NCBI GenBank assembly: GCA_002730035.1
Contig: PBYU01000093.1
Coordinates: 1 to 45,695 of the forward strand
DNA length: 45,695 nt
Direction of reading: 5' to 3'
From: Gammaproteobacteria bacterium
Lineage (GTDB): Bacteria > Pseudomonadota > Gammaproteobacteria > Pseudomonadales > Pseudohongiellaceae
Part shown: positions 17,973 to 25,436 of the stretch, one piece after another
Position numbering within the stretch: position 1 is the stretch's first letter
Layout: every line of letters begins with the position of its first letter
Notes under the pieces: generated by a model
Database searches by the model: none
Seen by the model: only the letters and a program-made list of their open reading frames with translations
Told to the model about the DNA's origin: nothing
Program-made: the position numbers and the translations under genes

Positions 17973-19187
17973 ATGTTTCAACGCCGCGAGTTTCTCAAAT
18001 ACCTTGCCGCCAGCCCCTTACTTACCAGCTACTCCGCGTTCGCCCAGGAGGTGGAAGAAACCTTAGGGGAGCGTTTAACCGACCCTTCAGAGGTCATCAA
18101 TGTCTGGGAAATGGAAGCAGTGGCCCGCGCCAAAGTGCCCCCGGCCCATATGGGTTATCTACTTACCGGTGTCGATAGCGATGACACCTTAAGGGCTAAT
18201 CGGGAAGGTTATACCCGTTTTCAAATCCGTCCTCGCCGTCTGGTGGATGTGAGTAGCACCGACATGTCGGTCAATGTGCTAGGCGCTGAAGCCGACTCTC
18301 CATTTTTTCTCTGTCCCCTTGGCAGCCAGGGTGCTTTCCACCCCGACGCAGAACTGGGTTCCGCCAGAGCGGCCGCGGCCAAAAATCACCACATGATATT
18401 GTCCACCATGTCTTCCACTGCCATCGAAGCAGTAGCAGAAGCACGGGACAAGCCGCTGTGGTTTCAATTGTATGTCGCCACTCCCTGGGAAAATTCCGCA
18501 ACCATGCTACGGCGAGCAGAAGCCGCGGGTTGCACCGCCGTGGCCCTGACCATTGACCTGCCAGCAGGCCGTAACACCGAAACCGATCAACTGATGGCTC
18601 GGGGAGATGACAGGGATTGTACTGTTTGTCATAGCCCGCCACGGCTCAAGCCCGCCTTCGACGGATTGAACATGCGCGGCTTTGGTGTAATGAATCCTGC
18701 CATGACCTGGGATGTGATTGGTCAGATGAAAGAAGTCACCAATATGAAAGTCATTATTAAGGGTGTCGAAGTGGGTAGTGATGCGGCACTGGCTGTTCAA
18801 TATGGCGCCGATGGCATCATCCTGTCCAATCATGGTGGTCGTGCGACCGAGACCGGGCGGAGCACCATCGAATGCCTGCCGGAAGTTATCGCTGCCGTAA
18901 ATGGTCGCATTCCAGTCATTATCGATGGCGGCATTCGGCGCGGCACCGACGCATTCAAGGCGCTGGCATTGGGGGCAGCGGCGGTTGGCATCGGACGTCC
19001 TTATGTGTGGGGGCTGGGTGCATTCGGCCAAGCCGGTGTCGAGCGGGTGCTGGATTTGTTGAATCGTGAACTGGCCATAACTATGCGTGGCAGTGGGACC
19101 CCAACTATTGCCGATATTGGTGGTTCCTATGTGCATGATGTGGGTCACAGAGTACCGCGGGGCAAGTTAGGCAGAGATCTTCTTTAA
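17973..19187 (+). CDS. Tat-exported FMN alpha-hydroxy-acid oxidase/dehydrogenase
   Basis: The N-terminus QRREFLKYLAASPLL is a twin-arginine signal (RRxFLK), so the enzyme is folded with its FMN and exported. The TIM-barrel has the family's residues: Y167 in FQLYV, K263 in VIIKGV, H287 and R290 in SNHGGR, then DGGIRRGTDAFKALALGA and IGRPYVWGL. Known family activity: oxidation of L-lactate, glycolate, mandelate or similar 2-hydroxy acids to 2-oxo acids. Most members are cytoplasmic or membrane-associated, so periplasmic export is notable. It sits between two exported hydrolases, suggesting that it oxidises a hydroxy acid they release. Confidence 0.9.
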   Translation: MFQRREFLKYLAASPLLTSYSAFAQEVEETLGERLTDPSEVINVWEMEAVARAKVPPAHMGYLLTGVDSDDTLRANREGYTRFQIRPRRLVDVSSTDMSVNVLGAEADSPFFLCPLGSQGAFHPDAELGSARAAAAKNHHMILSTMSSTAIEAVAEARDKPLWFQLYVATPWENSATMLRRAEAAGCTAVALTIDLPAGRNTETDQLMARGDDRDCTVCHSPPRLKPAFDGLNMRGFGVMNPAMTWDVIGQMKEVTNMKVIIKGVEVGSDAALAVQYGADGIILSNHGGRATETGRSTIECLPEVIAAVNGRIPVIIDGGIRRGTDAFKALALGAAAVGIGRPYVWGLGAFGQAGVERVLDLLNRELAITMRGSGTPTIADIGGSYVHDVGHRVPRGKLGRDLL

Positions 19188-19205
19188 CACGGGGAGCTAA
19201 ATACC

Positions 19206-20408
19206 ATGACTGCAAATTTCCTGGCAGTAAAAGTTAGAATCATCACACTCGTCCTGGTCATGCTGGGCGGCATCGGCACCGTTGTAGCGGATGCACCTAC
19301 CATCGATCCCGCCGATGATGCCCGCTATTTTGGCCCCATCGAAGACCTCTATGCCTGGACCCCGGAACAGATTGTGGCGGGTTTCCGCAACATGGATAAG
19401 ATCCTTCCCACTCGTGGAATCAGGACCGGTGAAACAGTTCTCCCGTTATCTCTGGACCTGGCTAACCTGGACGATACGGTGATTCGGTCCAGGGCAACTA
19501 CCCTGACCCTGGATGAATATTTCAAGCGGCAGAGTGTCGCTGGATTGTTGGTCATCAAGGATGGCGAGATCGCCTACGAGCGCTATGGTCTTGGCAATTC
19601 CCAGGATACTCGGTGGGTGTCATTCTCCGTCGCAAAATCTGTCACCTCGATGCTGGTGGGCGCCGCGGTTCAAGATGGCTATATCGAGAGCGTCGATGAA
19701 AAAGTAACGGACTATTTACCCAGACTAAGAGGATCCTCCTATGAGGACTCGAGCATCCGTGATCTTCTGCAAATGTCTTCTGGCGTTCAGTGGAACGAGA
19801 CCTACGCAGATCCCAGTTCCGATATCGCCAGCGTTAACTGGGAGACAATGGCCTTGTATGAGTATCTTCGTGATTTACCGCGAAATTCAACTCCCGGAGA
19901 GGCATTCAATTACAACACCGCGGAAACTAATCTGGTGGGTAACCTACTGCGCTCGGCAATCGGTAATAATCTGGCCACCTACCTGGAGGAAAAAATCTGG
20001 AAACCCTTCGGTATGGGAGAGGCTGCCAATTGGGTATTAACCGAGCCAGGGGGAGGCGAGTTCGGGGGTTCCCGCATCAGTGCCACTCTACGCGACTTCG
20101 GACGAATTGGATTATTTGCCCTGGGTAACGGGCAACTAGCCGATGGCACTCAGGTATTGCCAGCAAGCTGGATGGACGAGTCCACCAGTCCATCGCGAGG
20201 CAATGCAGGCTATGGTTATCTGTGGTGGTTGAACCCGAATGGTAGCTACCATGCTAACGGAATTTTTGGGCAAGGCATCTACATCAATCCCCAGGAAAAT
20301 ATCGTCATTACCTTACACAGTGCCAGGCCCGATGCCAGCAATGGTGCTGACTCGGCGCTGCAAGATGCGCTCTATGCTGCGCTTGTCGATATGTTAAAAG
20401 GAGTGTAA
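19206..20408 (+). CDS. Exported serine hydrolase, class C fold (6-aminohexanoate-dimer-hydrolase-like)
   Basis: After an N-terminal signal segment (residues 10-30) the protein has the nylonase/EstB-type layout: S141-V-A-K144 nucleophile, DLLQMSSGVQWNE, Y236-N-T, SATLRDFGRIGLF, GYGYLWWL and the C-terminal GIFGQGIYI triad strand. Length (400) suits the family. It begins 18 bp after the FMN oxidase, so the two are cotranscribed. Likely periplasmic hydrolysis of an amide or ester. A diverged C-terminal copy of the same family is found broken at 42751-43197 and a third member is fused to a lectin domain at 43261-45213. Confidence 0.85.
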   Translation: MTANFLAVKVRIITLVLVMLGGIGTVVADAPTIDPADDARYFGPIEDLYAWTPEQIVAGFRNMDKILPTRGIRTGETVLPLSLDLANLDDTVIRSRATTLTLDEYFKRQSVAGLLVIKDGEIAYERYGLGNSQDTRWVSFSVAKSVTSMLVGAAVQDGYIESVDEKVTDYLPRLRGSSYEDSSIRDLLQMSSGVQWNETYADPSSDIASVNWETMALYEYLRDLPRNSTPGEAFNYNTAETNLVGNLLRSAIGNNLATYLEEKIWKPFGMGEAANWVLTEPGGGEFGGSRISATLRDFGRIGLFALGNGQLADGTQVLPASWMDESTSPSRGNAGYGYLWWLNPNGSYHANGIFGQGIYINPQENIVITLHSARPDASNGADSALQDALYAALVDMLKGV

Positions 20409-20424
20409 ACGTGGTCTGTCCCGC
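20409..20424. repeat. Short dispersed repeat (cgtggtctgtcccgct)
   Basis: This motif directly after the hydrolase stop recurs in both arms of the imperfect inverted repeat at 29704-29774 (gcggacagaccac and gtggtctgccccg). It belongs to a family of short dispersed repeats distinct from the taaataggg family. Confidence 0.4.
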
Positions 20425-20430
20425 TTATTC

Positions 20431-20733
20431 TCAAAGTGCCAGAAGCCTCTCAAGATAGGGCAGAACTATACCTGCTACAAGAATGCCCTGTAACCAGAAC
20501 ATGACACGAAAGTTAGTATCAGTGTCGGCTTTCCGTTCTGCAAAACATGTATCCATATAAGATTGCTGCTCCGCAAGACGCGAAGTTAGATAATCTTTGG
20601 TAACCAGTGATTCCAGGTTCACGTTTAATGCCTCGGTAAGCACCTCAGCTTGCACTTCAGCCTGTTTCGAAGGCATCCCGGCTTCTTCAAGCCTTCGCAC
20701 AAACTTCAGAGTATCGAAGGTGGTGATCGCCAT
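20431..20733 (-). CDS. DUF1640-like coiled-coil protein with C-terminal membrane anchor
   Basis: The 100-residue protein starts MAITTFDTLKFVRRLEEAGM and continues QAEVQAEVLTEALN, a pattern I recall for DUF1640/CCDC90-type bacterial proteins. A predicted coiled coil fills residues ~30-75 and a hydrophobic helix (MFWLQGILVAGIVLPYL) the C-terminus. Such proteins are small membrane-tethered coiled coils of unclear function, often next to mobile or repeat regions. It is transcribed alone, convergent with the hydrolase operon. Confidence 0.75.
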   Translation of the reverse strand: MAITTFDTLKFVRRLEEAGMPSKQAEVQAEVLTEALNVNLESLVTKDYLTSRLAEQQSYMDTCFAERKADTDTNFRVMFWLQGILVAGIVLPYLERLLAL

Positions 20734-20796
20734 TATACACTCCCTGTAAAATGAGTCGTAGTCGGACAGTATAGTCAGCGGCAGGTAAAATCAGCA

Positions 20797-20925
20797 AAAA
20801 TCCGGATTAATCGCCTGCATGATATTTGGATTGAGGTGGGATATGATGGACTGATCTACCTGCTGCTTGAAAACCAGGCTGGGGGGAAGATTGTGCGGTT
20901 GGTGCCTGAGCCTGGAACTCTCTAA
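20797..20925 (+). pseudogene. C-terminal relic of a PQQ sugar dehydrogenase (GSDH family)
   Basis: One frame reads KIRINRLHDIWIEVGYDGL followed by IYLLLENQAGGKIVRLVPEP and a stop at 20923-20925. This matches the last propeller blade of soluble-type PQQ sugar dehydrogenases; compare GRIRDVRQGPDGYIYL and EIVRLEPID in the intact gene at 29794-30969. Nothing upstream continues the gene, so only the tail remains. It abuts the REP-like repeat at 20934. Confidence 0.65.
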
Positions 20926-20933
20926 ATGGGTGT

Positions 20934-20996
20934 GAATAGGGAAAGATCTAATTTCTCATCGACTCACCCCAAAAATAAACCCATCCCTACTTATTC
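20934..20996 (+). repeat. REP-like repeat, copy A
   Basis: Begins aatagggaaagatcta and ends aaaaataaacccatccctacttatt, with an imperfect inverted repeat between its ends. It is a direct, about four-fifths identical copy of the repeat at 21441-21502. It ends ten bases before the GIY-YIG start codon. Confidence 0.65.
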
Positions 20997-21005
20997 TTAT
21001 TTGCA

Positions 21006-21443
21006 ATGGATTCTAAATCAGGTACTTATATCCTAGTTTTCCGTAATGCGGCTGAGTTTTCAGCGCAGGTTGGAAAGCTAGGTTCAACAACCATATCGGC
21101 TGGATATTGCGCCTATGTTGGAAGCGCGTTTGGGCCAGGCGGTTTAAAGTCACGCATTGCTCGGCATTGTAAAGAAAAGAAGATCCACAAATGGCACATA
21201 GACTATATAAGAGATTATATGGACCTGATTGAAGTTTGGTACACAACTAACCCACAAAAAGTAGAATGTTTGTGGTCGAACAAACTCCATTCTCTAGGTG
21301 GTACATGTCCAGCCAATAAACTTGGCTCGTCGGATTGCAAATGTGAATCGCACTTTTTTCATTTTAAGACGGCTCCTGGTTTTGAATCTTTCAAAAACAT
21401 GAGCCCGGAAGATCAACTAATTAGTGTTGAAATTGGACTGTAA
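21006..21443 (+). CDS. GIY-YIG nuclease (DUF123-type)
   Basis: The 145-residue protein shows G6-T-Y8 and Y37-V-G39 (the GIY and YIG equivalents), catalytic-type R50 in GLKSRIARH, H64 in KWHIDYI and E87. A C-terminal Cys cluster (C101, C111, C113) in GSSDCKCESHFF is typical of the DUF123 branch. The fold cuts DNA; the role of this branch is not known to me. The gene is bracketed by direct copies of a REP-like repeat, and its stop codon lies inside the right copy. No clear ribosome-binding site precedes the ATG. Confidence 0.85.
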   Translation: MDSKSGTYILVFRNAAEFSAQVGKLGSTTISAGYCAYVGSAFGPGGLKSRIARHCKEKKIHKWHIDYIRDYMDLIEVWYTTNPQKVECLWSNKLHSLGGTCPANKLGSSDCKCESHFFHFKTAPGFESFKNMSPEDQLISVEIGL

Positions 21444-21502
21444 ATAGGAGCAGATTTAGTTTCTCATCAACTCACCTCAAAATAAATCTACCCCTATTTA
21501 TT
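21441..21502 (+). repeat. REP-like repeat, copy B (18-bp hairpin ends)
   Basis: The outer arms taaataggagcagattta and taaatctacccctattta pair with two to three mismatches across a loop of about 24 nt (ttctcatcaactcacctcaa). Its first three bases are the stop codon of the GIY-YIG gene. The loop sequence is shared with copy A (ttctcatcgactcacccc), showing that the unit is a real repeat rather than chance. Confidence 0.7.
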
Positions 21503-21664
21503 CCATAAACTGCCCCCAGAATGCGACGCACATCTATTTTTTCCCCGTTTAGTTGCGACCCTGTGTGATTCACTTCGCAGAATGTACTCCACTACAAAAA
21601 CTACCCTACACACGAGCTGGAAGAAATTCCCAGATCACACTTAATGAGTTGTAGGAGGTACATT

Positions 21665-22351
21665 ATGAGCACCAAGGGATTTAATTTAACCAGAACACTG
21701 TTCATCGGTGTTTCCATCCTGATACTGATAGGCTCGCAGCTTGTCATGGCTGAGGGCAACGGCAATGGATCAGGAAAAGACCATGGCAGGAACAAAAACA
21801 TCGGTGTCGGCAACGCCTCCGATGGAATCAAGGGCCGGATAATTACCGAAAAGGGTATTTACTACAGCGGCGATCCGTTGGAAATCAGCCTGCGGTTTCA
21901 ACGGGGCTCCGATCTTATTGCAGCCGGAGATGTGGATGCGTATGTGGTGATCTTTGCTCCTGATACAGAGGAAACTGACGGTGCCGGAAGTGACCAGGGC
22001 CCGGATTCTGATTCTGGAACTGATGCAACACCAGATTCAGATTCCCCCGCACTCACCGATGCGATCGTCTTACCCGTAAACAACGAAGCCAACGAAGAAG
22101 TCACCAAGCTATTTGAACTCGGCGCGGTAGACGTAGGAACCTTAGCCGCCGGCACCTACCAACTGGGGCTGATACTCACCAACCCGGGCGGCGACCCGTT
22201 GAATATAAACGATTGGTATAACGGACTACTCGGCCTGGAGCACGTAGTGGGTCTGACGATTACCGATGAGGCGGTCGACTTCGATAGCGACGGTGATGGC
22301 CATGTCGACGATGACGACACGGATGACACCAACGACGATAGCGACGACTAA
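21665..22351 (+). CDS. Secreted acidic protein with Asp-rich calcium-binding-like tail
   Basis: The start at 21665 is set by AGGAGGT five bases upstream; seven earlier codons are open but unlikely. Residues 1-29 are a signal peptide (FIGVSILILIGSQLVMAEG). A Gly/Asn/Lys-rich stretch follows, then a domain with a beta-sandwich look (GIYYSGDPLEISLRFQRG...YVVIFAP), an acidic Asp/Ser linker, and a C-terminus DFDSDGDGHVDDDDTDD resembling thrombospondin type 3 or EF-hand calcium loops. No enzyme motif seen. Likely an extracellular or surface protein; function unknown. A strong terminator follows. Confidence 0.8.
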   Translation: MSTKGFNLTRTLFIGVSILILIGSQLVMAEGNGNGSGKDHGRNKNIGVGNASDGIKGRIITEKGIYYSGDPLEISLRFQRGSDLIAAGDVDAYVVIFAPDTEETDGAGSDQGPDSDSGTDATPDSDSPALTDAIVLPVNNEANEEVTKLFELGAVDVGTLAAGTYQLGLILTNPGGDPLNINDWYNGLLGLEHVVGLTITDEAVDFDSDGDGHVDDDDTDDTNDDSDD

Positions 22352-22389
22352 AGTTAAGTTGCTAACTTAAGCCCCGCTAGTTAAACCGT

Positions 22390-22442
22390 AACAGGCCACA
22401 TTGCTCTTTTTCTCAACGACAAAGAATGTGGCCTGTTTTTTA
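22390..22442 (+). terminator. Rho-independent terminator
   Basis: A 13-bp perfect stem (aacaggccacatt with aatgtggcctgtt) is followed by a T run ending at 22442. It ends the Asp-rich protein transcript. Confidence 0.85.
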
Positions 22443-22525
22443 CCCCCAGGGAAAGTGTACTTAACTAGTCGTAGCCAACAAATTCCTAATTACCTAATCA
22501 GGCGAACTACCCCCAGAATGGAACT

Positions 22526-22577
22526 GTAAATAAGCAGTAAAAACGTTCCTGCGAGAACGTTTTTACTGCTTATTTAC
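22526..22577. repeat. Perfect 23-bp inverted repeat with 6-nt loop
   Basis: Arms 22526-22548 and 22555-22577 are perfectly complementary; the loop is ctgcga. The outer end reads gtaaataagcagtaaaaac. Its outer taaata and inner gtaaaaa are shared with the 27-bp hairpin at 32631-32690, so both seem to belong to one class of dispersed hairpins. Confidence 0.75.
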
Positions 22578-22593
22578 CAGAGCGTGCCTTATT

Positions 22594-22615
22594 CAAAAAT
22601 AAACCTATCCCTATT
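22594..22615 (+). repeat. REP-like half repeat, copy C
   Basis: caaaaataaacctatccctatt matches the right arm of copies A and B. The stop codon of the minus-strand NHL gene (22611-22613) lies in it. Confidence 0.6.
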
Positions 22616-23677
22616 CCAAAATCAACTTCTGCGCACGAGAATTAGAAGTCTCTGCCACATACAACACCTCTTCAGACGGACAGGCCAGGCCATGGGCGCC
22701 GGAAAACTCTCCTAGATTCCGGCCCGAATTGCCAATGACTCCCAGCACCTCTCCCTGTAAGGTCGCTTTGATAATGCGTCCGGGGAAAGTGGTATCCCCC
22801 ACGAAGATCACGTCGCTGCCCGGTGGGATGCACAAAGAATTGGGGGCACCATTGGCGCTGATCTCGGTCAGGTCGGTAGGCGTGGATCCGTTCACCGCCG
22901 TCGAGCCAGGACGCACCGGGATGGCTACGCGGAATTCACGCAGGTAGTTGCCATCGGTGTCGAACACTTGAATGCGGGCATTGGAACGGTCCCCTACATA
23001 GACGTTGTCATCCTTGTCGATGGCGATGCTATGGGGGAGTCGAAACTGTCCGGGATTGGTGCCGGGTTCGCCCCAGGATTTTACCCAGTCACCGTTGTAA
23101 TCATATTTGGCGACGCGGGAATTGATATAGCCATCGGTGACGTAAATATTGCCTGCCGAATCAAACGCCACATCCGTGGGCTCCCGAAAACGCCCGTCCT
23201 GGGGGGCCGGGGTGTATCCACACGCTCGAAGGGTTGGGCCGCTTCCGATACCGATTCTGTCTTCCTGCCGAACACCCACACCACCCTGCCGGCGGGATCC
23301 ATGCGCACCACCATGTTGGAACCCTTGTCCACCGTCCAGATGTCGTCGTTGCTGTCGATACACAGCCCGTGCGCTAACGACCAGGCATACAAGCCCCACC
23401 CGAGTTCCCGTTGATAACGGCCGCTATCATCAAATTCAAACAGCTGTGCGGCATGCATGCCGTAAGCGGGACCACCCCCGGAGGGATTGGATCGATGGAA
23501 TACAAAAACGTGACCCTGCGAATTCACGGCGATGGCGGAGACTTCACCAAAATTCATGCCCTGGGGTAGCTGAAAGAAGTCGGGGACGGAATCAAACGAA
23601 ATCTGCGGGGCGTATTGAGCGTAAGCACCAGGTGCGGCGAGCAGTAGGCAGGCAATGGTGGCAAGCAGTCTTCTCAT
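22611..23677 (-). pseudogene. Exported NHL-repeat beta-propeller, frameshifted
   Basis: Two minus-strand frames form one gene. The first starts at 23677 (GAGGA eight bases upstream) with signal peptide MRRLLATIACLLLAAPGAYA and runs through NHL-type blades to QPFERVDTPRPP. The second continues GRFREPTDVAFDSAGNIYVT, then PHSIAIDKDDNVYVGD and HGLACPSEEVLYVAE to the stop. The switch lies in a C/G-rich run near 23195-23210 (reading ccggccccccagg on the minus strand), typical for a 1-nt indel. Joined, the protein is about 355 residues, a six-bladed propeller likely exported. A sequencing error, a true mutation or slippage at the C6 run would each explain it. Confidence 0.75.
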
Positions 23678-23753
23678 CGGGGTATTCCTCGAATTCAGAA
23701 TGAATATGTCGCTATATAGTAGATGGCATAGACCCATAGAAGATGGCTGTCGG

Positions 23754-23775
23754 GAAAAATAAATCTATCCCTATT
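23754..23775 (+). repeat. REP-like half repeat, copy D
   Basis: gaaaaataaatctatccctatt matches copy C and the right arms of A and B, in the same orientation. Copies C and D bracket the NHL gene. Confidence 0.6.
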
Positions 23776-23800
23776 AATCCAAGTGCTGTACAAAGGCGCC

Positions 23801-24658
23801 ATGAAAATCCCCAAGCGAATCCAGCCCCTGATAGATGAAGGCCTGATTGACGAAGTCATCAGCAGACTAATGAGTGGTAAGGAGGCCGATGTCTATGTAG
23901 TGCGCTGCAATTCCGAAGTGCGCTGCGCTAAGGTCTATAAAGAAGCCGCCAAACGCGGCTTCAAACAGACAGTGCTCTATCGAGAAGGTCGCAAAACGCG
24001 TAATAGTCGTCGTGCCCGTGCTATGGAAAAAGGCTCAAAGTTTGGTCGCAAACAACAGGAGCAAACCTGGCACAATGCCGAAGTAGATGCGCTGGCTAAA
24101 CTTGCCAAAGCTGATGTGCGAGTACCCCAACCTTACGCGTGTATCGACGGCGTCTTGTTGATGGAATTGGTCACTGACAGCGAGGGCGTTGTGGCACCAC
24201 GCCTGAGCGATGTATCACTGTCAGCCAACGAGGCCCTGGAAGGCCATTCGAAAGTCATGCGATTCGTGGTGCGCATGCTTTGTGCCGGCTTGATACATGG
24301 TGACTTGTCAGAATTTAATATATTGCTGGATGAAAACGGCCCGGTAATTATCGACCTTCCTCAAGCGGTGGATGCCGCAGCAAATAACAATGCCGAGTCC
24401 ATGTTGCAGCGAGACGTTAACAAGATAAGAAGTTACTACGGGCAGTACGCCCCGGAATTGCTAAATACCCAATACGCCAAAGAAATCTGGAAGCTGTTCG
24501 AGGACGGCGAATTACAACCGGAAATCCAGTTAAAGGGTGTCTTTGCTGAAAACACACAGGATGCCGATGTGGATGGGGTGCTGCAGGAAATAGAGTCAGT
24601 CATAGCCGAAGAGCAAATTCGGCAAGAACGCCTGATCGAAGCAGAATCGTTGCCTTAA
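23801..24658 (+). CDS. RIO-family serine protein kinase
   Basis: The start at 23801 gives MKIPKRIQPLIDEGLIDEV, the N-terminus I recall for the Pseudomonas homologue; six earlier codons are open. The kinase has SGKEADVYVV (glycine-loop equivalent), K44 in CAKVYKEA, the catalytic loop HGDLSEFNILL and the metal-binding IDLPQAVD, all RIO hallmarks. Length (285) suits bacterial RIO kinases, which are poorly studied; eukaryotic RIO kinases act in ribosome maturation. It lies between repeats, upstream of the site-2 protease gene. Confidence 0.9.
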   Translation: MKIPKRIQPLIDEGLIDEVISRLMSGKEADVYVVRCNSEVRCAKVYKEAAKRGFKQTVLYREGRKTRNSRRARAMEKGSKFGRKQQEQTWHNAEVDALAKLAKADVRVPQPYACIDGVLLMELVTDSEGVVAPRLSDVSLSANEALEGHSKVMRFVVRMLCAGLIHGDLSEFNILLDENGPVIIDLPQAVDAAANNNAESMLQRDVNKIRSYYGQYAPELLNTQYAKEIWKLFEDGELQPEIQLKGVFAENTQDADVDGVLQEIESVIAEEQIRQERLIEAESLP

Positions 24659-24663
24659 GTACA

Positions 24664-24736
24664 GGGGTCAGAGCAAAAACAATTCACCCATCCGGTACAA
24701 TGCCACCAACCAAGAAATAGTTTTTACTCTGACCCC
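24664..24736. repeat. Inverted repeat of the ggggtcagag family
   Basis: Arms ggggtcagagcaaaaac and gtttttactctgacccc pair over 17 positions with one mismatch around a ~39-nt loop. It fills the gap between the RIO kinase stop and the protease start. Related arms occur at 26029-26040 and 32607-32690. Confidence 0.7.
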
Positions 24737-24744
24737 ATTACTCC

Positions 24745-25386
24745 ATGTTGCAACTTCTTTCCTCAGGCCAATACATCATCTTTGCCACCATCTTGGTGTC
24801 GATAATTTTCTCGCTTACTTTACATGAATACGGTCATGCTTCCTGTGCCAAGTTACTGGGAGATGACACTGCCCAAAGAAATGGGCGCTTAACCCTAAAC
24901 CCGCTAGCGCATATTGATCCTGTGGGCCTGCTCATGGTGGTGCTGGTTGGTGTCGGCTATGCCAAACCGGTGCCGACAAATCCTCGTAATATAAAATATT
25001 CATGGGGAAGCGCGGCGGTTGCGGCGGCCGGCCCTCTAATGAATTTGTTACTAGCGATTCTGACGATAAATATGCTTCGGTTTTTTTACTTAAACGGTAG
25101 CTTTGATTTGTCTGAGCCGCAAATCCTGTTCCTGTCTTTCATGGCCCAGATCAACCTGTTGCTAATGTTGTTCAACCTTATTCCTTTCGGCCCCCTTGAT
25201 GGACACTACATCATGTCCTGGGCATTACCTCAGCATCTGCGCCAACGGTATGATTACTACAATGGGAAGTACGGTGCACAGCTGTTTCTTATCTTGATAC
25301 TGCTTAGTATCTTCGGTATACCGATATTCCGTTTCTTGATGGATTTCAGCCAGGCGCTGATCCCCTACCTGGTGTTTGTAGGATGA
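24745..25386 (+). CDS. Site-2 protease (peptidase M50) family protein
   Basis: An integral membrane protein of 213 residues with the zinc motif H27-E-Y-G-H31 in the first helix region and the third ligand in NLIPFGPLD152G. NPLAHIDPVG is also typical of the small rhomboid-like M50 subgroup (YwhC/FtsH-independent site-2 proteases). It probably cleaves membrane proteins within the bilayer; the substrate is unknown. The start codon lies eight bases after the preceding inverted repeat, so its promoter must overlap the repeat or lie further upstream. Confidence 0.85.
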   Translation: MLQLLSSGQYIIFATILVSIIFSLTLHEYGHASCAKLLGDDTAQRNGRLTLNPLAHIDPVGLLMVVLVGVGYAKPVPTNPRNIKYSWGSAAVAAAGPLMNLLLAILTINMLRFFYLNGSFDLSEPQILFLSFMAQINLLLMLFNLIPFGPLDGHYIMSWALPQHLRQRYDYYNGKYGAQLFLILILLSIFGIPIFRFLMDFSQALIPYLVFVG

Positions 25387-25436
25387 AAGCGGCCAATGGT
25401 TTGAACTCACCCAACCCCTAGGCTAGGATGTTCGCC

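Noticed and set aside
18507..19148. Antisense ORF (213 codons) inside the FMN oxidase gene
   Set aside because: It mirrors a well-conserved catalytic region and lacks any family or ribosome-binding site.
20934..23775. CRISPR array suggested by several similar repeats
   Set aside because: The copies are unevenly spaced by 0.5-1.2 kb, diverged and separated by genes; there are no spacers or cas genes.
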